A stretch of DNA of 64,000 nt from Manganitrophus sp963718695 (lineage in GTDB: Bacteria > Nitrospirota > Nitrospiria > SBBL01 > Manganitrophaceae), in contig OY970371.1 in NCBI GenBank assembly GCA_963718695.1, positions 4,216,001 through 4,280,000 on the forward strand, in the 5' to 3' direction. The notes below the pieces were generated by a model. That model worked only from the letters and a program-made list of their open reading frames with translations. It searched no databases and was not told the DNA's origin. This document shows, in pieces, positions 54,321 through 61,697 of this stretch (positions are counted from its first letter, which is position 1; every line of letters begins with the position of its first letter). Both the position numbers and the translations under genes were made by a program.

Positions 54321-55490
54321 ATGAAGGCTGTTTCTTGGTATGGATCACAAGAGGTTCGGGTCGAGACTGTTCCCGATCCGAAAATTCTCAATCCGCGCGA
54401 TGCCATCGTCAAAGTGACGACGGCGGCGATCTGCGGTTCCGATCTCCACCTCTATCACGGCAATGTTCCGACGATGAAGCGCGGGGACATTCTCGGTCAC
54501 GAATTTATGGGAGAGGTGGTCGAGGTGGGAAAGGGAAATCGGAAGCTCCGCGTGGGGGACCGGGTGGTCGTTCCCTTTTCCATCTCCTGCGGCAACTGCT
54601 TCTATTGCCGAATGGAGGCGTTCACCCTCTGTGACAACTCCAATCCGAATTTTCTCATGCAGGAGAAAGTGACCGACTATCCGACCGCCGGTCTCTTCGG
54701 CTACACCCACCTTTATGGCGGCTACCCGGGAGGGCAGGCGGAGTATGTGCGTGTCCCGTTTGCCGACGTGGGGCCGATTCGGATTCCGGACGATATGACC
54801 GACGAGCAGGTTCTCTTCCTGGGGGATATCTTCCCCACCGCGTATCATGCGGCGGTCAACGGCCGTATTCAGCCGGGGGATGTGGTGGCGGTTTGGGGAT
54901 GCGGTCCCGTCGGACTGCTCACGATCAAGTGCGCTTATCTTCTCGGGGCGGAGCGGGTCATCGCAATCGATCATGTTTCGGAGCGGATCGAAAAGGCGAG
55001 GAGCCAGAACCATACGGAGGTCCTCAACTTCGAAGAGGTCGATGTCGTTGATGCACTCAAGGACATTACCGCCGGCCGGGGTCCCGATGTCTGCATCGAT
55101 GCGGTCGGGATGGATGCCGATGAAAAAGGGCCGGTGGCCGCGTATGAAAAATTAAAACAGAAGTTTTACCTGGAGACCGATCGTCCCTTTGCGCTGAGAG
55201 AAGTCATCCGCGCCTGCCGAAATGGGGGAACGGTTTCTCTGCCGGGGGTCTATACCGGATATGTCGACAAGATGCCGATGGGAGTGGCTTTCGGGAAGGG
55301 GATCACGTTTCGGATGGGGCAGACGCCGGTCCAAAAATATACAGGGCTTTTGCTCGATCGGATCATCAAAGAGAAGATCGACCTGACCTACATTATTACA
55401 CACCGGATGCCGCTCGATGAGGCGCCGGCCGGGTATCGGATCTTCAATGAAAAAGAGGACGGCTGCATCAAGGTCATTCTCAAGCCTTGA
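54321..55490 (+). CDS. Zinc-dependent alcohol dehydrogenase, formaldehyde-dehydrogenase-like
   Basis: The 389-aa medium-chain dehydrogenase has the catalytic-zinc Cys in ICGSDLHLYHG (about residue 38), GHEFMGEVVEVG, a structural-zinc segment CGNCFYCRMEAFTLC with three Cys plus a fourth, and the Rossmann motif VWGCGPVGLLTIKCAYLLGAERVIAIDHV. The insertion before EVIRACRNGGTVSLPGVY and length match the glutathione-independent formaldehyde dehydrogenase-like group. Substrate is uncertain. AAGGAG lies upstream. Neighbours: SRPBCC protein and SDR. Confidence 0.9.
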   Translation: MKAVSWYGSQEVRVETVPDPKILNPRDAIVKVTTAAICGSDLHLYHGNVPTMKRGDILGHEFMGEVVEVGKGNRKLRVGDRVVVPFSISCGNCFYCRMEAFTLCDNSNPNFLMQEKVTDYPTAGLFGYTHLYGGYPGGQAEYVRVPFADVGPIRIPDDMTDEQVLFLGDIFPTAYHAAVNGRIQPGDVVAVWGCGPVGLLTIKCAYLLGAERVIAIDHVSERIEKARSQNHTEVLNFEEVDVVDALKDITAGRGPDVCIDAVGMDADEKGPVAAYEKLKQKFYLETDRPFALREVIRACRNGGTVSLPGVYTGYVDKMPMGVAFGKGITFRMGQTPVQKYTGLLLDRIIKEKIDLTYIITHRMPLDEAPAGYRIFNEKEDGCIKVILKP

Positions 55491-55516
55491 AGCAGGTTGA
55501 CTCTGCGGAGGGAGTG

Positions 55517-56233
55517 ATGGCGCGTACCGTCGTCATTGCGGGGGTGGGGCTGGGATCGGGGGCCGCCTTGGTCCGGAGATTCGCAAGGGAGCAGTGCCGG
55601 GTAGGGATGTTTGCCCGGTCGGCCGATAACCTCCATGTATTGGAGAAGGAGATCCGAGGCCGGAATGAAGCGGCCTTGGCGGTGCCGACCGACATCACCG
55701 ATCCAAAGCAGGTGGCGGAGGGTTTCGGCCGGGTCCGGGAGGCGTTCGGCCCGGTCGATATCTTCATTCATCACGCCAGCCGGGCCGTCTGGAAAGGGCT
55801 TCTGGAACTGGAGCCATCGGAGATGGAGGCGGCCTGGCGTGTCTCCGTTTACGGCGGCTTCCTCTGCGCCCGTGAGGCGGTCCCCGACATGCTCCAAAAC
55901 GGGGGCGGGGCCATCCTGTTCACCGGCGCGACCTCCTCCATCCGGGGACGGGGCGGTGCGCTTGAATTCAGCAGCGCCAAATTCGCTGTCCGCGGCATGG
56001 CCGATTCGCTGGCGAGGGAGCTTTGGCCGAAGGGGATCCATGTGGCCCACATTATCGTCGATGGGGTGATTGATACGCCGTTTGTTCGGGAGCGCTACCA
56101 ACCGGGGCCCGATGAGCCGCTTCTTGATCCTGATGCAATGGCCGAATCGTATTGGACCCTCGTCAACCAGCCGAAAAGTGCCTGGAGCCTGGAGCTGGAC
56201 CTGAGGCCCTTTAATGAAGATTTCTTTGTTTGA
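55517..56233 (+). CDS. Short-chain dehydrogenase/reductase with altered active site
   Basis: The 238-aa product has the Rossmann start VVIAGVGLGSGAALVRRF (Gly-rich loop at residues 9-15) and the classical SDR layout. However, the catalytic Tyr of YxxxK is Phe (F151-SSA-K155), and the NAG motif is HHAS (85-88). The Ser of the triad may be S140 or S141. The protein may therefore bind cofactor or substrate without normal catalysis. ATG 55517 has GGGAG before it; a TTG 30 bases upstream overlaps the ADH stop but is less likely. Confidence 0.88.
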   Translation: MARTVVIAGVGLGSGAALVRRFAREQCRVGMFARSADNLHVLEKEIRGRNEAALAVPTDITDPKQVAEGFGRVREAFGPVDIFIHHASRAVWKGLLELEPSEMEAAWRVSVYGGFLCAREAVPDMLQNGGGAILFTGATSSIRGRGGALEFSSAKFAVRGMADSLARELWPKGIHVAHIIVDGVIDTPFVRERYQPGPDEPLLDPDAMAESYWTLVNQPKSAWSLELDLRPFNEDFFV

Positions 56234-56266
56234 TTGAAGCTAAATCGCCAGAATGGAGTGGAAGGG

Positions 56267-57043
56267 TCACCCTGCGAAAGGGGATAACGCCTGATCGCAG
56301 AGTGATTCGGCGTTGAACCGGCAGATGCGGCACTTGTTCATCGAGCCGCTCGGTTCCGGCTCTCTTTTTCCGCGCCAATAATCGACGGCCCATCGCAGGT
56401 CACGTTCGGCGAGCTCCGGGCGAAAGGGAAAAAGATGGAGGGTGAACGAGGGCTCCTGGCGGAGAATGGGAACCGCTGATCGAAGCACCCTGGTCCGAAG
56501 TTTCTCTGCTGCATTGATGATCTCTCCGGTCAGATCGGCGGGGAGAAGCTTAATGTGAGGAAGGGTTGCGGGAAAGATTGCGACGCCGCAAAGCAGAGAA
56601 CGAACATCAAATTGATTCTGCTGGAGCAGCCAGCCGTAGAGATTGGTTTGTGTTTGCTGCGAGGGGAAGAGGTTTGAACGGCGGGAGAATTTAAACTCGA
56701 CCAAGAGCGTGGCCGATCTTCCCTCCAATCGAATCAGGTCGGGCCGTCCCCAAATGGGAATTCCCTCCCAGTTCCCTTCCATCGGAAACTCAAAAAGGGT
56801 CAGGCGCTCGCCCAGCGCGAGCGACGTTTCGATCTCCTCCCGGCTAACGGGGATTGCTCCTTCCTCCAATTGCGCATGGCCCTCGGTCCCCCGCTCCATC
56901 GCGGGAGATGTCGGCTCCACCTCGGGGTGCTGCATCGCGAGATCGACCTTCTTCTCACAGTATCGCTGCTGCGAGAGGGTGGAGACCATCAAGATTTCTT
57001 GTTGGTGCCGCAGCGAATTCGGGGGGAGGGTCGAAGAATTCAT
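56267..57043 (-). CDS. Cas4-like PD-(D/E)XK nuclease with four-Cys cluster site
   Basis: The 258-aa protein has the RecB-type nuclease core: RGTEGHAQLEEG with His56, PIWGRPDLIRL with Asp102, and LLVEFKFSR with Glu116 and Lys118. Four cysteines fit a 4Fe-4S site as in Cas4, AddB and Dna2: C29 in QQRYCEK and C238, C241, C249 at the C-terminus (NKCRICRF...SLC). An N-terminal block with QTQTNLYGWLL is the QxxxY motif. No CRISPR array or other cas gene is in the window. The start overlaps the pfkA stop (ATGA), so the gene is read with glgA-pfkA. Confidence 0.82.
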   Translation of the reverse strand: MNSSTLPPNSLRHQQEILMVSTLSQQRYCEKKVDLAMQHPEVEPTSPAMERGTEGHAQLEEGAIPVSREEIETSLALGERLTLFEFPMEGNWEGIPIWGRPDLIRLEGRSATLLVEFKFSRRSNLFPSQQTQTNLYGWLLQQNQFDVRSLLCGVAIFPATLPHIKLLPADLTGEIINAAEKLRTRVLRSAVPILRQEPSFTLHLFPFRPELAERDLRWAVDYWRGKREPEPSGSMNKCRICRFNAESLCDQALSPFAG

Positions 57044-58119
57044 CGGCCGAACGAAATTCCAAGGGATTCGGCGGCGCGGACCAGTTCGCCGTCCGCCGGA
57101 ACGAATTTCAGGCCCTTCGTCGCCTCGGAGAGAGGGACCGAGCGGACCTCGGTTCCTTTTAAGCAGACCATCTCGCCGAAGCGGCCTTCCGCGAAAAGGT
57201 CCATCGCAGCCACCCCGAAGCGGGTCGCTAGGATCCGATCATCCGGGGTCGGCGATCCGCCCCGTTGAATGTGGCCGAGAACGGTTACGCGAACATCCAT
57301 TTTGGTGCACTGGCCGATCTCCTCGCCGACTTTGTTTCCGACCCCGCCGAGACGGAGCGCATAGCCGGTCTCGGAGCGTTTGATGACCGACATTTCCCCG
57401 CCGAGCGGTTTGGCTCCCTCCGCGACCACGACAATGGAAAAGCGACTTCCCTGCTCGTAGCGGGACAAGATCTTTTTGCAGATCAGATCGGTCTGAAACG
57501 GAATCTCCGGGATGAGGATGACGTCGGCCCCGCCGGCGATGCCGGCCTCCAGGGCGATCCATCCGACATACCGCCCCATCACTTCGACGACAATCACCCG
57601 ATGATGGCTCTCCGCCGTGCTGTGAAGCTTATCGAGTGCTTCGGTGGCGGTGTTGACGGCGGTGTGAAATCCAAAGGTCAAATCGGTGGCAGGGATATCG
57701 TTGTCGATCGTTTTCGGGATGCCGATCGTCGGAATTCCCATTTTGTAGAGGTGGTCGGCGATCTTCAACGTGCCGTCTCCGCCGATCACGATGAGGGCGG
57801 AGAGACCGAGCTCTTCGAAGTTTTTTTTCAATTCTCCCGAAAGATCGATCTGTTGTTGCTTTCCATCAATCGTTCGGGTCATCTGCATCGGGTTGATGGT
57901 GCTGGTCGTCCCCAAAACGGTTCCTCCCATCGGGAGAATTCCGCGGATCGTCCAGGGGGTCATCGGCCTCACCTTGACCGGAGAGAGGAGACCGTCGAAG
58001 CCTTCTTCGATCCCAACCACTTCGCAGTTGTATTTGACTTTGGATGCTTTCACGATCGCGCGAATGACGGCGTTCAGTCCCGGGGCGTCGCCGCCACCCG
58101 TTAACACACCAATTTTCAT
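57040..58119 (-). CDS. pfkA: 6-phosphofructokinase, group III-like
   Basis: Phosphorylates fructose 6-phosphate. The 359-aa protein begins IGVLTGGGDAPGLNAVIRA, has IVIGGDGTLKIADHL (Gly after GGD, which goes with ATP use), and the catalytic PKTIDNDIPATDLTFGF, where Lys stands in the place of the Gly of E. coli PfkA (GTIDND). Gly plus Lys is the mixed pattern of group III enzymes such as those of actinomycetes, usually ATP-dependent. EVMGRYVGWIALEAGIAGGADVILIPE is the substrate site. Overlaps glgA by ATGA and the nuclease by ATGA. Confidence 0.93.
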   Translation of the reverse strand: MKIGVLTGGGDAPGLNAVIRAIVKASKVKYNCEVVGIEEGFDGLLSPVKVRPMTPWTIRGILPMGGTVLGTTSTINPMQMTRTIDGKQQQIDLSGELKKNFEELGLSALIVIGGDGTLKIADHLYKMGIPTIGIPKTIDNDIPATDLTFGFHTAVNTATEALDKLHSTAESHHRVIVVEVMGRYVGWIALEAGIAGGADVILIPEIPFQTDLICKKILSRYEQGSRFSIVVVAEGAKPLGGEMSVIKRSETGYALRLGGVGNKVGEEIGQCTKMDVRVTVLGHIQRGGSPTPDDRILATRFGVAAMDLFAEGRFGEMVCLKGTEVRSVPLSEATKGLKFVPADGELVRAAESLGISFGR

Positions 58120-59597
58120 CTTTCCCCCCGTTTCTTATTGTGGATCCTCCGGTAGAGTGTCAGGTATTTTTCAGCGGAGGCGTCCCACGAATAATTCCCC
58201 TCCATCCCGTTCCGGATCAGCGCCCGCCACTTCTTTTTTTCTCTGTAAAGAGAAAGGGCACTTTGGATCTGCCGAAAGAATGCGGTTGCCGTGTAGGCCT
58301 TGAACTTGAATCCGTTTCCCTTCAATGTATCCGGATTGAATTGGATAATGGTATCGTCGAGTCCGCCCGTGGCGCGGACGACCGGCACCGTTCCATAGCG
58401 AAGACTCATCATCTGGTTTAAACCGCAGGGCTCATATTTAGACGGCATCAGAAAAATGTCTGCGCCGGCCTCGATACGGTGTGCAAGAACATGATCATAC
58501 GCAATTTTCACGACCGCTTGCGAGGGGTATCCTTTTGCGAGCGCTTCAAGCCGCATTTCATATCCTTTGTCGCCGTTTCCTAAAATGATCATTTGCGCCC
58601 CGGCTGCCATCGCTTTATCGAAGATGGAGACAATCAGGTCGATCCCTTTCTGTTCGCTCAGCCGGCTGATCATCCCCAGCAGTGGAACTTCTTTTTCGAC
58701 GGGGAGACCTACCTCCTTTTGGAGCGCGGCTTTACATTTTTCCTTTCCTTGAAGTGCTTTTGCATCGTAGGTCGAAGCAATCTCGGGATCACGGGACGGG
58801 TCCCACTCTTCGGTGTCGATTCCGTTGAGAATCCCAAAGAGATCCTTTCTTCTTTTTCGAAGGACCCCCTCGAGACGGTACCCGTATTCGGCCGTCTGGA
58901 TCTCTTTTGCATATGTTGGACTGACGGTCGAGAGGGCATCGGCAAAGACCAATCCTCCCTTCATGAAATTGATCTTCCCGTAGAACTCCAACGCTTCGTG
59001 GTTGAAGTAATCCCAAGGAAGTTCGAGAAGATGCCAGTCGTAATGCCAGAAGATCCCCTGATACCCGAGATTATGGATTGTGAATAAGGTCGCAGTCTCT
59101 TGGAAAGAAGGTTCATTTAGATAAACGGTTTTTAAATATACGGGGATCAGTCCGGTATGCCAATCGTGGCTATGGAGGATGTGGGGGCGCAAATCCAAGG
59201 CTTTGATTGACTCCAGAACGGCACGCGAGAAGAAGACAAAACGCGCCGCGTTGTCGGCATAGTCCCCTTCATTGGTCCCGTACAGGCCGGGTCGACTGAA
59301 GTATGGATCATGTTTGATGAAGTAGTATTGGACGCCGGCAATTTCGTGGGAAAAGATTTCCCCCGTCTCGAATCGATCGGAGATCGGAACGGTAATGGTC
59401 TTCCCCGTCGATTTGAGAGGGAAACGTTTCTGATCAATCTGTGCATAAAGAGGGAGAAAGACGGAAACCGATATGCCCCGCGCCACCAATGCTTTAGAAA
59501 GCGCGCCGACCACATCGGCGAGTCCCCCTGTTTTTGCGTAAGGAGCTGCCTCAGAGGCAGCCATAACGAGGTTTAATTTTCCTTCTACTGGCGCCAT
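58116..59597 (-). CDS. glgA: Glycogen synthase (ADP-glucose)
   Basis: GT5 transferase extending alpha-1,4-glucan from ADP-glucose. The 493-aa protein starts MAASEAAPYAKTGGLADVVGALSKAL with the KTGGL nucleotide motif, has LHSHDWHTGLIPVYLK, GILNGIDTEEWDPS, and the C-terminal EX7E-type region FLMPSKYEPCGLNQMMSLRYGTVPVVRATGGLDDTI. First gene of a coupled operon with pfkA and the Cas4-like nuclease. Together with the GH57 enzyme it indicates glycogen storage. Confidence 0.95.
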   Translation of the reverse strand: MAPVEGKLNLVMAASEAAPYAKTGGLADVVGALSKALVARGISVSVFLPLYAQIDQKRFPLKSTGKTITVPISDRFETGEIFSHEIAGVQYYFIKHDPYFSRPGLYGTNEGDYADNAARFVFFSRAVLESIKALDLRPHILHSHDWHTGLIPVYLKTVYLNEPSFQETATLFTIHNLGYQGIFWHYDWHLLELPWDYFNHEALEFYGKINFMKGGLVFADALSTVSPTYAKEIQTAEYGYRLEGVLRKRRKDLFGILNGIDTEEWDPSRDPEIASTYDAKALQGKEKCKAALQKEVGLPVEKEVPLLGMISRLSEQKGIDLIVSIFDKAMAAGAQMIILGNGDKGYEMRLEALAKGYPSQAVVKIAYDHVLAHRIEAGADIFLMPSKYEPCGLNQMMSLRYGTVPVVRATGGLDDTIIQFNPDTLKGNGFKFKAYTATAFFRQIQSALSLYREKKKWRALIRNGMEGNYSWDASAEKYLTLYRRIHNKKRGER

Positions 59598-59939
59598 GAT
59601 CCATCCGATTTGTTGATGTTATCTTAACTGTTTTGGTTGTCAATGTCGATATGGAGGTCTTTCATTCACATCCGGTTTATTCAGTAATGATCGCAGTGAG
59701 ATCAGAGCCAGAAGCGTTGCTTAAAGACAACAAGTTTTGCCACACGCGTCTTTTTTTTACAACAACTCGAAGTCAGATCCAGCTTTGGGGTGCCGACTTT
59801 TTTTATAAGTAATTGATAACGCGATTAAAATAAAATTTTCTCTCTGAATGTGTTGGCATAGATGTTGCTTTTCATTGCCAGGCAATGGATGATTATCCCA
59901 TTTTGGGGATTGAAATAGTTCTGACGAGGATGCTCACGA
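59598..59939. other. Divergent intergenic region between glgA and lpxC
   Basis: 342 bases, AT-rich, with runs of T near 59752 and 59798. No gene seen. It holds the sigma-54-like promoter of lpxC (59853-59869). A glgA promoter on the minus strand is expected but was not identified. Confidence 0.5.
59853..59869 (+). promoter_or_regulatory. Sigma-54-type (-24/-12) promoter upstream of lpxC
   Basis: TTGGCATAGATGTTGCT matches the -24/-12 consensus TTGGCAC-GNNNNTTGCT closely: GG at 59855-59856 and GC at 59867-59868 with exactly ten bases between. The expected start near 59880 leaves a 60-base leader before the lpxC ATG. An enhancer-binding protein and rpoN are not in the window. Confidence 0.6.
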
Positions 59940-60866
59940 ATGATGAATGAAAAGACAATCCAAAACGAGGTATCCTGCTCTGGAATCGGCCTGCATTCCG
60001 GAGAAAAGATTTATCTGAAACTCGTTCCCGCTGCCGAGGGAAGCGGCATCCTTTTCTGCAGAACAGATCTGGGCCGGGTTTTGATCCCTGCAAATGCATC
60101 CCATGTGGTTTCTACTCATTTGTCTACCACGATCGGCTTCGAGGGAGCAACCGTCCAGACAATTGAGCACCTTCTGGCGGCAATCTCTGCATTCGGCATT
60201 GATAATCTCATTATTGAGTTGGACGGCCCTGAGGTTCCTATTTTGGACGGCAGCGCGGCTCCCTTTGCCGAACTCTTACTGGAGGCGGGGATCGCTCATC
60301 AGAAAAAGACCAAGAAGGTCGTTCAAGTGATTGAACCGGTCACCGTTTCGGAGAAGGGAAAGTATGTGACCATCTCCCCCTCATCCGTTTTAGAGATCTC
60401 ATATAAAATCGAATTTGATCACCCATTGATCTCGAGCCAGGCATACAGCTATCAGCATAGTCCGGAAAGCTTCATCAGCGAGATTGCCCCCGCCAGGACA
60501 TTTGGGTTCTTGAAGGACGTTCAAATGCTCCAATCGATGGGGCTGGCCCGTGGAGGCTCGCTCGAGAATGCCATTGTCATTGGTGAAGAGCAGGTGTTAA
60601 ACGAAGGGGGGCTCCGCTTCTCAGACGAATTTGTTCGCCACAAAATTCTCGATTTAATCGGGGATCTCTCACTGCTCGGAATGCCGATTTTAGGCAGGAT
60701 CGAAGCGGTTTGTTCAGGGCATATGCTGCATGCAAGGCTGATTAAAGAGCTTTTACAAAATAAGAAGGCATGTAAAACCTTAGGCGCCGTTCCCAGCGGT
60801 GAGCCGTATCGGGTCCCTTCTCCTCGTCAAACGACGATCTACTCTCCACTTTCTTCGACGATATAA
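59940..60866 (+). CDS. lpxC: UDP-3-O-acyl-N-acetylglucosamine deacetylase
   Basis: Zinc deacetylase for the first committed step of lipid A synthesis; its presence shows an LPS outer membrane. The 308-aa protein has the early motif EVSCSGIGLHSGEKIYLKLVPA, the zinc ligand His77 in VQTIEHLLAAI, the region PARTFGFLKDV and GLARGGSLENAIVIGE, and the second zinc site DEFVRHKILDLIGDLSLLG near residue 233 followed by SGHMLHARL. Length is normal. Start at ATG 59940 with GACGAGG upstream; a second ATG follows directly. Confidence 0.96.
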   Translation: MMNEKTIQNEVSCSGIGLHSGEKIYLKLVPAAEGSGILFCRTDLGRVLIPANASHVVSTHLSTTIGFEGATVQTIEHLLAAISAFGIDNLIIELDGPEVPILDGSAAPFAELLLEAGIAHQKKTKKVVQVIEPVTVSEKGKYVTISPSSVLEISYKIEFDHPLISSQAYSYQHSPESFISEIAPARTFGFLKDVQMLQSMGLARGGSLENAIVIGEEQVLNEGGLRFSDEFVRHKILDLIGDLSLLGMPILGRIEAVCSGHMLHARLIKELLQNKKACKTLGAVPSGEPYRVPSPRQTTIYSPLSSTI

Positions 60867-60874
60867 ATCGAAAA

Positions 60875-60904
60875 GAAAAAAACAGAGGGGCCCCGGAGGG
60901 CCCC
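60875..60904 (-). terminator. Terminator between the HARE-HTH gene and lpxC (convergent)
   Basis: GGGGCCC (60887-60893) pairs with GGGCCCC (60898-60904) around CGGA. On the minus strand it is followed by CTGTTTTTTTCTTTTC, a strong U-tract, so it mainly ends the minus-strand HARE-HTH transcript. On the plus strand the following sequence is only mildly T-rich and would serve lpxC weakly. Confidence 0.85.
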
Positions 60905-60922
60905 CCATTCATTTCTCTCTAG

Positions 60923-60988
60923 CTATTTCTTTTTGGTAGCTTTTTTCTTCGTGGCGGTCTTCTTTTTTGTCGGCAATTTTCTCTCACC
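60923..60988 (-). other. Out-of-frame Lys-rich tail behind the HARE-HTH gene
   Basis: Skipping one base in the G5 run at 60987-60991 continues the HARE-HTH protein for 21 residues: GERKLPTKKKTATKKKATKKK, then TAG at 60923. Such repetitive Lys/Ala/Thr tails are typical of histone-H1-like C-termini in bacterial nucleoid proteins. The terminator starts about 19 bases after this TAG, as expected if this were the true gene end. Confidence 0.55.
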
Positions 60989-61541
60989 CCCTTTCCTGGC
61001 CCTCTTTGGTAGTAGCAGGGTTTTTTCCCAACAGGGTTTCCGGCCCTGTCTCCTCAACAAGCGTGAATGTATTTGGAGCAACCTTCTTGAAGCGCTTATC
61101 CCGGGAAAGGGAGATGGCGACCGAGGTCACTGGAGTTTTCCCCCTGATGCGAACCCCCCCCTCCGTAAGTTTTTGGTAGATTTCTTTGGCGTGTAGCGGT
61201 TTATCGGCCTCTCTCAGGAGTAGGAAGGTCGCCTGTGGGACAGAGAGTCCGGCATACTTTGTTTTTTCTAAAAGGATTTCCTTGGAGTGATCGTGGCCCT
61301 CGGCGGATGGTTTGCCGCCTCTTTCTTTTTCCGTTTCAGAAGTCAGTTGGTTGGAAGGCTGGGTCCACTTGGCTTTTTCAATCTCGACGCGGTAAAGCGT
61401 TTCAGCAAGCTCTAGATATTTTTTTACAGTCTTAATCTCATCCTCAATCTTTTCACGTTTCTTTTGAAGCTCTTGGAGTTTTGACTTATAAACGTGAATT
61501 CGTTGTTCGAGACCTGTAATAATATCTTTGAAGTCTTCCAC
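60984..61541 (-). CDS. Coiled-coil HARE-HTH domain protein
   Basis: The product (185 aa from GTG at 61541) has an N-terminal coiled coil (about residues 5-60, with YKSKLQELQKKREKIEDEI), a polar linker, and a HARE-HTH/RpoE-delta-like winged helix at about 100-160: SVPQATFLLLREADKPLHAKEIYQKLTEGG, then TPVTSVAISLSRDKRFKKVAPNTFTLVE. Likely a DNA- or RNA-polymerase-linked factor. AGAGGTG lies six bases before the GTG; ATGs at 61571 and 61562 are alternatives. The frame stops at 60984, but a one-base shift adds a Lys-rich tail, see 60923-60988. Confidence 0.75.
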   Translation of the reverse strand: MEDFKDIITGLEQRIHVYKSKLQELQKKREKIEDEIKTVKKYLELAETLYRVEIEKAKWTQPSNQLTSETEKERGGKPSAEGHDHSKEILLEKTKYAGLSVPQATFLLLREADKPLHAKEIYQKLTEGGVRIRGKTPVTSVAISLSRDKRFKKVAPNTFTLVEETGPETLLGKNPATTKEGQERG

Positions 61542-61562
61542 AGTAACACCTCTATAGAACAT

Positions 61563-61638
61563 GTATAGCATATAGAATAATTACAGTCAAGACAATTTTA
61601 TAGCCATGCTACTATGTTTATTTGTGTGAATGCTATAC
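61563..61638. promoter_or_regulatory. Inverted 9-mers in front of the HARE-HTH gene
   Basis: GTATAGCAT (61563-61571) and ATGCTATAC (61630-61638) are exact inverse copies 58 bases apart; related pieces (TATAGCCATGCTACTATG at 61600-61617, CTATTGTTTGTATACC after 61644) lie between and beyond. The region is very AT-rich and should hold the promoter of the HARE-HTH gene. Operator function is inference. Confidence 0.35.
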
Positions 61639-61697
61639 CAAAGGCTATTGTTTGTATACCATATATGGGCAGGGTGTTTTATTGTTCTACCAGGAGA

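Noticed and set aside
56267..57043. CRISPR-Cas locus suggested by the Cas4-like gene
   Set aside because: No repeat-spacer array and no cas1, cas2 or effector gene anywhere in the window.
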